A stretch of DNA of 64,000 nucleotides from Verrucomicrobia subdivision 3 bacterium UBA693 (lineage in GTDB: Bacteria; Verrucomicrobiota; Verrucomicrobiia; Limisphaerales; UBA8199), in assembly GCA_002298785.1 (NCBI GenBank), contig DBMR01000052.1, forward strand, positions 1 through 64,000, in the 5' to 3' direction. The notes beneath the pieces are model-generated. The model saw only the letters and a program-made list of their open reading frames with translations. It was not told where the DNA came from and made no database searches. The stretch's first letter is position 1; every line of letters starts with the position of its first letter. A program made the position numbers and the translations under genes. This document shows, piece after piece, positions 15,541-23,797 of the stretch.

Positions 15541-18228
15541 ATGGCTGAATCGGATTCCACCAACGACCAGGGGGCAAATATCACGCCTCAATTTGCCGCC
15601 AACGAGAAGATCGCCAAAATCAATGTGGCCGAGGAAATCAAGAATTCCTTCCTCGACTATTCGATGTCGGTGATCATTTCCCGGGCCTTGCCGGATGTGC
15701 GGGACGGATTGAAGCCGTCCCAGCGCCGGATCCTCTACGCGATGCACGAGTTGGGGCTGTATGCGCCGAAGAAGCACATGAAATGTGCCAAGATTTGCGG
15801 CGATACTTCAGGCAATTACCATCCCCACGGCGAGGCGGTGATCTATCCGACGCTGGTGCACATGGCGCAACCATGGGCCATGCGTGAGCGCCTTGTGGAT
15901 CCGCAGGGGAATTTCGGGTCCGTTGAAGGTGATCCGCCGGCCGCCATGCGTTATACGGAAGCCCGCCTGACCCACCTCGGCGGGACGTTGATGCAGGACA
16001 TGGACAAGGACACCGTCGATTTCGTCCCCAACTACGACGAGCGGTTAACGGAGCCCACCGTGTTTCCGGCCGCGTTTCCGAACCTCCTCGTCAACGGTGG
16101 CACCGGCATTGCCGTGGGCATGGCCACGAATATCCCGCCCCATAACCTCGGGGAAATTATTGACGGTATTTGCGCGCAAATCGACAATCCGAACATCAGC
16201 CTCCGGGAGTTGATGAAGCACATCAAGGGGCCGGATTTTCCCACCGGCTGCACCCTGTGCGGATTGGAGGGCATTCGCAACTATTTCGAGACCGGCAGGG
16301 GGAGCCTGAAGATTCGTGGCAAGATCGAGGTCGAAGAGGTGAAGAACGGACGCGAGCAAATCATCATTCGCGAGATTCCATACAACGTAAATCGGGCCGT
16401 CCTGGTCGAGCGGATCGCCGACCTGGTGAACGAGAAGATTCTGACCGACATCACCGGGGTGCGGGATGAGTCTGATGCCAACACGCGCGTGGTGATCGAG
16501 ATCAAGCGAGACGCGTTGCCGAAGGTGGTCATCAACAACCTCTACAAATTTACGGCGCTCGAGAGCAGCTTTGCCGTGAACGCCTTGGCTATCGACCATG
16601 GGCGTCCGAAAACACTGGGGCTGCGCGCCCTGATCAATTGTTACATTGAGCACCGCCGCGAGGTCATCATCCGCCGGACGCGGTATGAACTGCGCAAAGC
16701 GGAGGAGCGCGCCGAGACGCTGGAAGGCTACCTGATCGCCCTCTCCAACCTGGATGAGTTCATTCGCATCATTCGCAGTTCGGCCAACCGGGATGAGGCC
16801 CGCATCAAACTGTTGGCTTTTGAGTTCGCTCGAGCCCAGGTCGAGCAACTCGGGATTATGATCCGGAGCGAGGCGCGCCTGACCGGCGGGCGTTATTGCT
16901 TCAGTGAGGCGCAAGCCAACGCGATTCTCGAGTTGCGCTTGTATCAGTTGACCGGTTTGGAAATCGACAAGGTCCGGGCCGAGTACCACCAGTTGCTCGA
17001 GAAGATCACCGACCTGATGGATATTCTGGCGCGCGAGGAGCGGGTGCTGGCTATCATCAAGGCGGAACTGCTCGTCATCAAGGAGAAGTATGCGACGCCG
17101 CGGCTCACGGAGTTGAAGCCGGATGAAGGCGAGATTGCGCTAGAAGATCTCATTGCGAACGAGGGAGTGATCATCACGCTCACCCACGCTGGGTTGATCA
17201 AGCGCACGAATGTGAGTGAATACCGGGCGCAGAAACGCGGCGGCAAGGGCGTGATCGGGATGGTTACGCGCGAGGGGGCTGGGGCCGAGGACCAGGATTT
17301 CATTGAACACCTGTTTACGGCCGGCACGCATGACTACCTCATGTTTTTCACAAACACCGGCCGGGCTTATGCCGAGCGGGTTTATGAGATCCCGGACATG
17401 GCTCGCGCTTCGAAAGGGCGCAGCATTGCCAACCTCCTGCAGTTGAAGGAGGGCGAGACGATCGCCGCCTTCATTCGGATTGATTCCAGAACCGGGCCCA
17501 ACCGCGAGGATCAGACCTGGGATCAGCCCGGGTTCCTGTTCTTTGCCACGGAGCAAGGGACGGTAAAAAAGACTCCGCTGGCCGACTTTGGCAATATTCA
17601 CAAAGGCGGGCTGATCGCCATCAATATCGATGAGGGCGACCGGTTGATTGGGGTGAAGCACTCCTCGGGCGACGATCAGATGGTCCTCATCACCCGGGGT
17701 GGAATGAGCATTCGCTTCTGCGAGAAGGATGTGCGTTCCATGGGCCGCCAGGCGGCGGGCGTGCGTGGAATATCATTGGAGTCTGACGACGCGGTGGTTG
17801 CACTGGCCATAGTACAGAAAGACGCGACCCTACTCGTCGCCGCTGAAAATGGGATTGGCAAGCGCACTCCGTTTGACACCGTGCTGGAGGACGGCACCGA
17901 AGAATCGGTTTACCGCCTGCAGACGCGGGGGGGCAAAGGAATCATCACCATGAAGGCCAACGAAAAGACCGGCGCGCTGGTCGGCGCGTTGACCGTGCGT
18001 GATGAAGACCAGATCATGCTGATCACCACCGGCGGACAGATGGTGCGCACGTTTGTGAAGGATATTCGCGAAACCGGGCGCAACGCCACTGGTGTCAAGC
18101 TCATCGACCTGGAGGGCCCCGATAAACTCCAGGCGATCGCCTCGGTCATCGCTGAACCGGAAGAAGAGAACTCCGGCGAGGCAACTCCCGGCGAAACGGC
18201 CACCGACGAACCGACTCCCGGGAGCTGA
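15541..18228 (+). CDS. gyrA: DNA gyrase subunit A
   Basis: DNA-cleaving subunit of gyrase, 895 residues. The catalytic tyrosine is Y138 in AMRYTEAR. The C-terminal beta-pinwheel carries the GyrA box as QKRGGKG, which separates gyrase from topoisomerase IV. In the quinolone-resistance-determining region the sequence reads HPHGEAVIYPT, so the positions matching E. coli S83 and D87 are A99 and P103. The last ~25 residues are acidic and low-complexity (PEEEN, GEATPGETATDEPT). It directly follows gyrB, the common bacterial arrangement. Confidence 0.97.
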   Translation: MAESDSTNDQGANITPQFAANEKIAKINVAEEIKNSFLDYSMSVIISRALPDVRDGLKPSQRRILYAMHELGLYAPKKHMKCAKICGDTSGNYHPHGEAVIYPTLVHMAQPWAMRERLVDPQGNFGSVEGDPPAAMRYTEARLTHLGGTLMQDMDKDTVDFVPNYDERLTEPTVFPAAFPNLLVNGGTGIAVGMATNIPPHNLGEIIDGICAQIDNPNISLRELMKHIKGPDFPTGCTLCGLEGIRNYFETGRGSLKIRGKIEVEEVKNGREQIIIREIPYNVNRAVLVERIADLVNEKILTDITGVRDESDANTRVVIEIKRDALPKVVINNLYKFTALESSFAVNALAIDHGRPKTLGLRALINCYIEHRREVIIRRTRYELRKAEERAETLEGYLIALSNLDEFIRIIRSSANRDEARIKLLAFEFARAQVEQLGIMIRSEARLTGGRYCFSEAQANAILELRLYQLTGLEIDKVRAEYHQLLEKITDLMDILAREERVLAIIKAELLVIKEKYATPRLTELKPDEGEIALEDLIANEGVIITLTHAGLIKRTNVSEYRAQKRGGKGVIGMVTREGAGAEDQDFIEHLFTAGTHDYLMFFTNTGRAYAERVYEIPDMARASKGRSIANLLQLKEGETIAAFIRIDSRTGPNREDQTWDQPGFLFFATEQGTVKKTPLADFGNIHKGGLIAINIDEGDRLIGVKHSSGDDQMVLITRGGMSIRFCEKDVRSMGRQAAGVRGISLESDDAVVALAIVQKDATLLVAAENGIGKRTPFDTVLEDGTEESVYRLQTRGGKGIITMKANEKTGALVGALTVRDEDQIMLITTGGQMVRTFVKDIRETGRNATGVKLIDLEGPDKLQAIASVIAEPEEENSGEATPGETATDEPTPGS

Positions 18229-18305
18229 AATCCAGTATTCCGACGGGTGGGCCGGCCGGCCTGATTTGCGACCTGCGGTTTTAATGCTATGTATTATCCG
18301 CAAGT

Positions 18306-18569
18306 ATGCTGAGCAGGAATTGGCTGCAATGGGTCGCTGCGGGCCTGATAACCGCGGCTTTGGTGTTTTGGGTCGCCACAGGCGCGCATCCGGGCTGGAC
18401 GCGCACTAGCGAGGCGGTCCGGACGCTGGACCCCGTCACGGGCATCGAAGGCATCACGTACGAGAAGAAATTTGTGCCGGGCGTGGATTTCCTCGCGGGG
18501 GCGCTGGCCGTTGGGTTCGTGCTGGGTGCGATTTCGATGCTGAGCCGCCGGCCTTCCCGCCCATCTTAA
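18306..18569 (+). CDS. Small two-helix membrane protein, unknown
   Basis: An 87-residue product with two clear membrane segments (about residues 8-24 and 63-80) joined by a ~35-residue polar loop containing TYEKKFVPGVDF, probably outside the cytoplasm. The C-terminus is short and basic (SRRPSRPS). I do not recognise a family. It lies 77 bp after gyrA and 31 bp before the yceI-type gene, on the same strand. Two regularly spaced hydrophobic stretches and a normal start make it a credible real gene; function unknown. Confidence 0.65.
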   Translation: MLSRNWLQWVAAGLITAALVFWVATGAHPGWTRTSEAVRTLDPVTGIEGITYEKKFVPGVDFLAGALAVGFVLGAISMLSRRPSRPS

Positions 18570-18600
18570 ATCGAACATCGTAACTTCAACTGTATTCCAC

Positions 18601-19215
18601 ATGACACTCAAACTGTCCCAAATCATCGCTACGGTTGGTCTTTGTGTGACCGTAATGCCTTCGCTCGGAGCCACCTTCGACTTTAAAGATCCCAAGGGCG
18701 TGAACAACGCTACCTTTACCCTCGACGCCCCTTTGGAAGCCATTCGTGGCAGCGCTTCGGGGGTGTCGGGTTCGGTCGTGTATGACCCGGAAAAGCCGGA
18801 AGCCACCACGGGGAAGATCGTGATTGCCAGCGCCTCTTTGCACGTGGGCAATCCCATGATGCAACAGCATCTCGAAGGGCCGAAATGGCTGGAAGTGGCC
18901 AAGTTCCCAGAGATCACCTTTGAGGCGAAGGAGGTAAAGAACGTCAAGAAGAGCGGGGATATCGTTACGGCCGATATCCAGGGCAGGTTTACGCTGAAAG
19001 GCATAAGCAAGGAGCTCACCGTTCCGGTGAAGTTCACTTACCTGAAAGACAAGCTCGGCCAGCGTGTGCCCAATATGAAGGGCGACTTGTTGGTGATTCG
19101 ATCCAATTTTTCGATCAAGCGCAGCGATTTCGGCATTAATTCCGGCCAGATGGAGGAAAAAGTTGCCGATCAAATCGAGTTGGCGCTGAGTATTGCGGGA
19201 GCGGCGGCGAAGTAA
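18601..19215 (+). CDS. YceI-family periplasmic lipid-binding-like protein
   Basis: A 204-residue secreted protein with a cleavable signal peptide (about residues 1-23, ending PSLGA) and the YceI beta-barrel: TFDFKDPKGVNNATFTLDA, the LHVGNPMMQQHLEG segment, the FPEITFEAKEV strand, GRFTLKGISKELTVPVKF and the C-terminal FSIKRSDFGIN. YceI relatives bind isoprenoid or other amphiphilic ligands in the periplasm; the ligand here is unknown. It is followed within 6 bp by the convergent LytTR regulator gene. A small GTAA/TTAC pairing spans the junction. Confidence 0.9.
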   Translation: MTLKLSQIIATVGLCVTVMPSLGATFDFKDPKGVNNATFTLDAPLEAIRGSASGVSGSVVYDPEKPEATTGKIVIASASLHVGNPMMQQHLEGPKWLEVAKFPEITFEAKEVKNVKKSGDIVTADIQGRFTLKGISKELTVPVKFTYLKDKLGQRVPNMKGDLLVIRSNFSIKRSDFGINSGQMEEKVADQIELALSIAGAAAK

Positions 19216-19221
19216 GAGCCG

Positions 19222-20010
19222 TTACTTTTCCGGACCGCCGAGGAGAAAATCCAGCCGAGTGCGATAATGGCGGCTGAGGGTGAGTTTCGAGCCATTGTGC
19301 AGCATCACGGCGTAATCGCCGTAGAACATCGGCTGCAGTTCCTTGATCTTCTCCAGGTTCACCAGGGTCGAGCGGCTGATCCGGGCGAACTGTTGCGGGG
19401 CTAATTGTGCTTCGAGCCCGGCCAGGGTCTCGCGTACGTAGTGTGCCTCTCCTTGCGCATGGATACGCACGTAGTTGCCATCGGCCTCCAGCCAATCAAT
19501 CGTTTCCGTTCGCACCAGGATGATTTTACCGCTTTGCTTGAACACCAGGCGTTCGAGTTTTCGGGTTTCCGGTCGGAGGGTCTCCAGCAACTTGGGCAGG
19601 GGGGAAACGGCTGCCCCTGGTTGGGAGCGCCGCAAGGTTTCCTGGACGTGGGCCAGCGTCTTTTTGAATCGTTGAAGGTCGAATGGTTTTAGCAGGTAAT
19701 CGACCGCGTGGACCTCGAAGGCCTTGAGGGCGTATTCGTCGTAAGCCGTCACAAAAACGACCAGCGGGGGCGGTATTTCCGCCGCGAGCACCCGGGCGCA
19801 GACTTCGAGCCCGTTGAGCTTGGGCATTTGCATGTCCAGGAAGACCAGGTCCGGCTTGTCGCGGATAATGCACTCGACCGCCTGTTCGCCATTGGTGCAC
19901 TCGCCGATCACCTGAAAATCGTGCTCCTGTTTGAGCAACTGGTGCAGCCGGCTGCGGGCGTGGGGTTCGTCATCCACGATCAAAGATCGAATGCTCGCCG
20001 GTATCGCCAT
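19222..20010 (-). CDS. LytTR-family response regulator
   Basis: A 262-residue DNA-binding response regulator. The receiver domain has VDDEPHAR, phosphoacceptor D59 in LDMQMPKLNG, FVTAYDEYA and the lysine of LLKPF. The C-terminal LytTR DNA-binding domain (about residues 155-258) shows LEADGNYVRIHAQG, the RETLAGLE helix and FARISRSTLVNLEKI. It is encoded 12 bp downstream of a LytS/YehU-type kinase on the same strand, which is the standard pair. Targets are unknown. Confidence 0.95.
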   Translation of the reverse strand: MAIPASIRSLIVDDEPHARSRLHQLLKQEHDFQVIGECTNGEQAVECIIRDKPDLVFLDMQMPKLNGLEVCARVLAAEIPPPLVVFVTAYDEYALKAFEVHAVDYLLKPFDLQRFKKTLAHVQETLRRSQPGAAVSPLPKLLETLRPETRKLERLVFKQSGKIILVRTETIDWLEADGNYVRIHAQGEAHYVRETLAGLEAQLAPQQFARISRSTLVNLEKIKELQPMFYGDYAVMLHNGSKLTLSRHYRTRLDFLLGGPEK

Positions 20011-20022
20011 GGAATTGAAGAA

Positions 20023-21129
20023 TCAGTGGGCTAACGGTTGTTCGTGAAAGGGAATGCCAATTACCGCTTCGACACCTCGTGACAAGCCTTCGCGGACGTC
20101 CATGCGGAAGGCCTCACCGTAGAGGTGTTTAAGGCGAGAACGGGTATTGGACAGGCCGATGCCTTCCCGCGCCGGGGTCTTGTCAGAGCCGCCCAAGCCC
20201 ATGCCATTGTCACTTACCCGCAATTCGAGCTCATCGGCTTTCCGGGCGACCCGGATCCGGAGCAGTCCGGGCTCCGGCGAGGGCTCGATTCCGTGGCGAA
20301 TAGCGTTTTCCACCAGCGGCTGCAGAATCAGGTAGGGCACCAGCGCCCGTTCGACGCCGGGTTCCAACTGCTGCTGCACCTGGAGGCGGTCGGCAAACCG
20401 GGTCTGTTCAATTTCCAGGTAACGTTCCAGAAACGAAAGTTCCTCGAGCAGGCTAACTTCCTGGGGTTTGGATTGGTCCAGGCTCAGGCGCAGCATGTCG
20501 CTCAGTCGGGCCAGCACGCGATCGGCGAGGTCTGGGTTTTCGTGAATCAGTGCGGAAACCGCATGTAGAGCGTTAAACAAGAAATGGGGATTGAGCTGCA
20601 TCCGCAAGGTCTGCAACCGGGCCTCCACCAGCTCTTTCTGGAGTTGAGCGGCCGCCACTTCCCGCTCGCGGTAGCGGGTGTAGTAGTGCCACCCAAGATG
20701 TCCGAGTACCACCAGCCAGTACATCATCAGGTTCAGGGCCAGGTAGTGCAGCCCCATCTTCTTGAGCAGAAACGAGAACGTCAGTATTTCCCCGGTCTGC
20801 ACTGAAATCTCGCCCGAGAGCAGCCAGGACAGGGTGGTGACATAGCCGGCGGAAAAGACCAGTGCGGCCAGCAGGTGCCTCCCGACCCAGCGCCAGACGC
20901 GGGCGCCATCGAAGCGGTTGCGCTCGCAGAACCACAGGATTCCCAGCGAGAGCAGTCCGTACGTGTACCAGTCCTTGAAGGAACGACTGAAGGCGGTCCC
21001 CCAGCTAATGGGTTGGTTGAAAACGGCCTGGGAAATGTAGGCGCTAACAGCAGAGAGCAACGCCATGAAGGTCCATAGCGTTGCGATGATCCCCACCCAC
21101 AACCAGCGTTTTCCTGGCCGATTAAGCAT
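20023..21129 (-). CDS. LytS/YehU-type sensor histidine kinase
   Basis: A 368-residue membrane kinase. The N-terminal half has about four hydrophobic segments with no obvious periplasmic domain. The HisKA-type box is NPHFLFNALHAV with phosphoacceptor H182, characteristic of the His_kinase family used with LytTR regulators. The ATP-binding domain has VENAIRHGIE and DNGMGLGG. It lies immediately upstream of the LytTR regulator gene and is transcribed with it. The signal sensed is unknown. Confidence 0.94.
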   Translation of the reverse strand: MLNRPGKRWLWVGIIATLWTFMALLSAVSAYISQAVFNQPISWGTAFSRSFKDWYTYGLLSLGILWFCERNRFDGARVWRWVGRHLLAALVFSAGYVTTLSWLLSGEISVQTGEILTFSFLLKKMGLHYLALNLMMYWLVVLGHLGWHYYTRYREREVAAAQLQKELVEARLQTLRMQLNPHFLFNALHAVSALIHENPDLADRVLARLSDMLRLSLDQSKPQEVSLLEELSFLERYLEIEQTRFADRLQVQQQLEPGVERALVPYLILQPLVENAIRHGIEPSPEPGLLRIRVARKADELELRVSDNGMGLGGSDKTPAREGIGLSNTRSRLKHLYGEAFRMDVREGLSRGVEAVIGIPFHEQPLAH

Positions 21130-21238
21130 CTACCACTTCATACCCCAAATTCAACGGAATGTCGATCTGCGCCGACGGCAGGCGCGGCGGCGGGAAACCG
21201 GCGCCGGGCGAGCAGGCGCGACCATCAGCGGGGCCGGC

Positions 21239-21529
21239 TCAACTTTGTGGCGCCATCACCTTGGTATTGGCGGCAGGGCCACCCAGCGGTTGTTTCACGC
21301 CAGAAGAGGATTTCCGCGCCGACGAATTGTTCGTGTGGCTGGCGAGCATGCCGGCCTCACTTCGGACGGGCTTCTCCAGCGCCGCCATGACTTCATCCCG
21401 GGCATTGGCGAACTTAAGCGAATCCAGCATCGTGTAACTAATCAGCGCCACCGCCAGCGCTCCCAGACTCAGGAAGGCCGTGAATTCCAGCTTTCGGGTG
21501 CTTTGATCATATCCAGGCAGTCGATTCAT
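21239..21529 (-). CDS. Small single-pass membrane protein, unknown
   Basis: A 96-residue product from the ATG at 21529; longer upstream starts add unlikely sequence. It has one hydrophobic helix (about residues 18-36) with a positively charged N-terminus and a C-terminal tail rich in Ser, Ala and Lys. I recognise no family. It is divergent to a probable small RNA promoter upstream and 109 bp away from the LytS-type kinase gene on the same strand, so it could be expressed independently. Confidence 0.55.
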   Translation of the reverse strand: MNRLPGYDQSTRKLEFTAFLSLGALAVALISYTMLDSLKFANARDEVMAALEKPVRSEAGMLASHTNNSSARKSSSGVKQPLGGPAANTKVMAPQS

Positions 21530-21651
21530 AATGTGTATGTGCTTCGTTCTACCCTGTGTTCTTAATGCAAATACTGGATTTTGCGTTGGTTTTGTGACGA
21601 GTAGCTCGTTTCCAGTGACGAGTGGCACGGAATTGTGGGTTAGCACCGGCT

Positions 21652-21680
21652 TTGACAAACCCAGGTGGGTGTGATACAAG
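21652..21680 (+). promoter_or_regulatory. Sigma70-type promoter for a candidate small RNA
   Basis: A perfect TTGACA at 21652-21657 and TACAAG at 21675-21680, with exactly 17 bp between. Transcription would start about 21686-21688. No coding sequence lies between it and the strong terminator at 21813-21844, which supports a non-coding transcript. Confidence 0.6.
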
Positions 21681-21686
21681 TAGTGC

Positions 21687-21844
21687 GTCAAAGTGAAATA
21701 TCACACTAAACAACACTATCAGGCGTGGCTGGTCGGGCGGCAAATGTCCCGTTCCACGTGCATTGATCCTTTCGCGGGAGGTTGGTTCTGACCGGACCAA
21801 AAGATTTTGCCAAAACCCGCGATGATCAACATCGCGGGTTTTTT
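21687..21844 (+). ncRNA. Candidate small non-coding RNA (~158 nt)
   Basis: The interval lies between divergent genes (21529 minus and 21897 plus), yet contains a consensus promoter and ends in an intrinsic terminator, so an independent plus-strand transcript is predicted. Internal pairing is visible: GCGTGG with CCACGT enclosing CGGG/CCCG around 21723-21758, and TTGGTTC with GGACCAA at about 21782-21800. No credible ORF with a start fits. I cannot assign it to a known RNA class: SRP, tmRNA and tRNA hallmarks are absent, and 6S cannot be judged without folding. The 5' end is inferred from the promoter. Confidence 0.5.
21813..21844 (+). terminator. Strong intrinsic terminator
   Basis: A perfect 12-bp stem (AAACCCGCGATG with CATCGCGGGTTT), a 5-base loop at 21825-21829 and six T residues at 21839-21844. 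It is the 3' boundary of the proposed small RNA. The mirror strand also has a short T-run, so bidirectional use is possible. Confidence 0.8.
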
Positions 21845-21896
21845 GTTGGTGGGGTGGGGAAGGGGTGGTCGGTAATTGTCAGTAAAACAATAAAGT

Positions 21897-22235
21897 ATGA
21901 GTGCGAATAAAGTGAAAGTGAGAGCGCGGTTTGGGCCGGAGACCCGCTTTGATGTGCAACCGGCACCGTTGGCTCCGTTTCGAGCCATGCAGCAGGACCG
22001 GTTCGAAGGGTTGCGTTCGGAACTGGTGGCCGAGAAACTGCGCGAGCCGCATGAGGTTGCGGCATCAGGGTTGGTGCGGCGCGCGGCCAACGAAGCGGCG
22101 GCACTGGCGTGGGTAACGCCCTTCCCGTTGCTCGTGTTTCCGGCGCTGTTTGACGAAATGTACGAAACCGCCCTGTTCCGGGAGGAACGCCAGGAACAGG
22201 TGCGGCAGCGCAGCCGGGAGCTGCTGGCCGTATGA
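21897..22235 (+). CDS. Hypothetical protein, 112 aa
   Basis: A 112-residue product without a family that I recognise. The N-terminus is basic (KVKVRARFG), the middle is alanine-rich with RRAANEAAALAW, and the C-terminus is a charged helix (REERQEQVRQRSRE). The hydrophobic patch WVTPFPLLVFPALFDEMY could pack against a partner or membrane. It starts with ATG soon after an A-rich leader and lies 52 bp beyond the small-RNA terminator. Codon composition matches neighbouring genes. Coding status is likely but not certain. Confidence 0.6.
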   Translation: MSANKVKVRARFGPETRFDVQPAPLAPFRAMQQDRFEGLRSELVAEKLREPHEVAASGLVRRAANEAAALAWVTPFPLLVFPALFDEMYETALFREERQEQVRQRSRELLAV

Positions 22236-22267
22236 AGCCTAGCTGTGATGGCTCCCGCCGGGGTGAG

Positions 22268-22328
22268 CAGCCGGGGTGCCGGGTCCGTGCGTGAACAATT
22301 TGCGCGCGCAGACCCCGCATCCCGGCTG
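22268..22328. repeat. Long imperfect hairpin (REP-like palindrome)
   Basis: CAGCCGGGGTGC at 22268-22279 pairs over 12 positions (one G-U) with GCATCCCGGCTG at 22317-22328. Inside, GGGTC pairs with GACCC. There is no T-run, so it is not a clear intrinsic terminator. It lies between the 112-residue hypothetical gene and waaA. Confidence 0.55.
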
Positions 22329-22381
22329 TTCCTCTGTAAAATTGCTTTGCGCTACCACGGCATTCCACCCCATAATGCGGC

Positions 22382-23722
22382 GTGGTTTTAGCTGGAGTGC
22401 GAATACTTTATAACATCCTTTTTTTCATCTCTTTCGTCATTTCATCGCCGTATTATTTTTGGCGAATGCGGCGGCGAGGGAATTGGCGCGCGGGTTTCGG
22501 GCAGCGCTTCGCCAAGTATGACGCCAAATTCAAGCAGGCGATCACCAATCGGCATACGCTGTGGATGCATGCCGTCAGCGTGGGCGAAGTCAATATCTGC
22601 ACCCAGCTCATCCGGGCCCTCGAGCGCCGCGCGCCCAACCTGAAGATTGTCGTCTCGACGACCACCAGCACGGGGATGGGCGAGTTGCATCGCAAACTCC
22701 CGCCGCATATCAGCCGAATCTACTATCCGTTGGACCTGCGCGCATTCGTCTCGCGGGCTTTAAACACGGTCAGGCCGCAAGCCATTGTGCTGGTCGAAGC
22801 CGAGATTTGGCCCAATTTCCTGTGGCAAGCGCGCAAGATGGAGATTCCCGTGTTCCTGGCCAACGCGCGTCTCTCCGACAAGTCCTTCCGGGGGTACCGC
22901 CTGTTCAGTTTCATCTTTCGCCCGATTTTCCGGGCGTTTGCAGGTGTGGGGGTGCAAAGCGATGCGGACGCGGAGCGACTGCGCAAGGTGGGTGTACGCC
23001 CCGAGGCCATCCACAACGTGGGCAGTTTAAAATTCGATGCCGCAAAGATCGAAGAACGCCGGGTGTTGGATGTGCAGCGGATGTTCCGGCAACTGGGCGT
23101 GCCGAAAGGCGCCCCGGTCCTGCTCGGTGGCAGCACGCATGCTGGCGAGGAAGCCATCCTGGCGCGGGTGTTCAAAAAACTGCGAACTAAATATCCCGAT
23201 CTCTTCCTGGTGGTGGTGCCCCGGCATTTCGAGCGGAGCGCCGAGGTAGGACGGGATCTCGAGGCGGAGGGAATCCGGTTTGCTTACCGCAACAAACTCA
23301 GTGTCAGCTCCAAATTCGGCGAGCGGCAGCTCGATTGCCTGTTGGTCAATACGACTGGCGAGCTGCAGTTCTTTTACGAGCACGCCACGGTGGTCTTTGT
23401 CGGCAAGAGCCTGACTGCGGAAGGCGGGCAAAACCCCATCGAACCCGGGGCGGTCGGGCGTGCGATGATTTTCGGTCCCAACATGCAGAACTTTGCGAAG
23501 ATCGTGGAGAAATTCGTGCAACGCAAGGGTGCGGTTCAAGTCAAAGATGCGGCGGAGCTGGAGCGGGTGGCGGGAGAGTTATTGGGAGACGAGGCGCGGC
23601 GGAAGGAGTTGGGCGCCAACGCGAAGGCAGTGGTGCGCGAAAACCTGGGCGGCATTGACCGGACCATCGATCTGATCCTGCAGCACCTGGATACCAACGA
23701 GCTGTACGTAAAGCCGCGGTAA
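22382..23722 (+). CDS. waaA: 3-deoxy-D-manno-octulosonic-acid (Kdo) transferase
   Basis: Transfers Kdo from CMP-Kdo to lipid A, so the organism should make lipopolysaccharide. The 446-residue protein has an N-terminal membrane anchor, the conserved HAVSVGEV segment carrying the catalytic glutamate, VSTTTSTGM, the IVLVEAEIWPN motif and the C-terminal nucleotide-sugar region VGKSLTAEGGQNPIEPGAVG, all typical of KdtA/WaaA. The start is GTG at 22382; a second in-frame GTG at 22397 is also possible, and both precede the membrane helix. It converges with the pilT gene across a short gap containing a hairpin. Confidence 0.95.
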   Translation: MVLAGVRILYNILFFISFVISSPYYFWRMRRRGNWRAGFGQRFAKYDAKFKQAITNRHTLWMHAVSVGEVNICTQLIRALERRAPNLKIVVSTTTSTGMGELHRKLPPHISRIYYPLDLRAFVSRALNTVRPQAIVLVEAEIWPNFLWQARKMEIPVFLANARLSDKSFRGYRLFSFIFRPIFRAFAGVGVQSDADAERLRKVGVRPEAIHNVGSLKFDAAKIEERRVLDVQRMFRQLGVPKGAPVLLGGSTHAGEEAILARVFKKLRTKYPDLFLVVVPRHFERSAEVGRDLEAEGIRFAYRNKLSVSSKFGERQLDCLLVNTTGELQFFYEHATVVFVGKSLTAEGGQNPIEPGAVGRAMIFGPNMQNFAKIVEKFVQRKGAVQVKDAAELERVAGELLGDEARRKELGANAKAVVRENLGGIDRTIDLILQHLDTNELYVKPR

Positions 23723-23732
23723 ACCGAGCTTC

Positions 23733-23758
23733 GGTCGCCAGGGGGTTCCCGGGCGACC
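23733..23758. terminator. Hairpin between convergent waaA and pilT
   Basis: GGTCGCC at 23733-23739 pairs with GGCGACC at 23752-23758, with an inner GGG/CCC pairing. It sits between two convergent genes, so it may terminate either transcript, but there is no T-run on either side. Confidence 0.4.
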
Positions 23759-23797
23759 TCCAATCCGCAGCTTGCGCTGTAGAGTGCCGATTTGTCC

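Noticed and set aside
16045..16989. Long open frame opposite gyrA
   Set aside because: Mirror of a conserved gene with Gln- and Arg-rich composition and no domain; not credible.
21719..22090. Minus-strand frame overlapping the small RNA and the 112-residue gene
   Set aside because: It crosses the terminator and promoter region, is rich in Ser, Arg and Asn, and gives no recognisable domain; the plus-strand frame is more protein-like.
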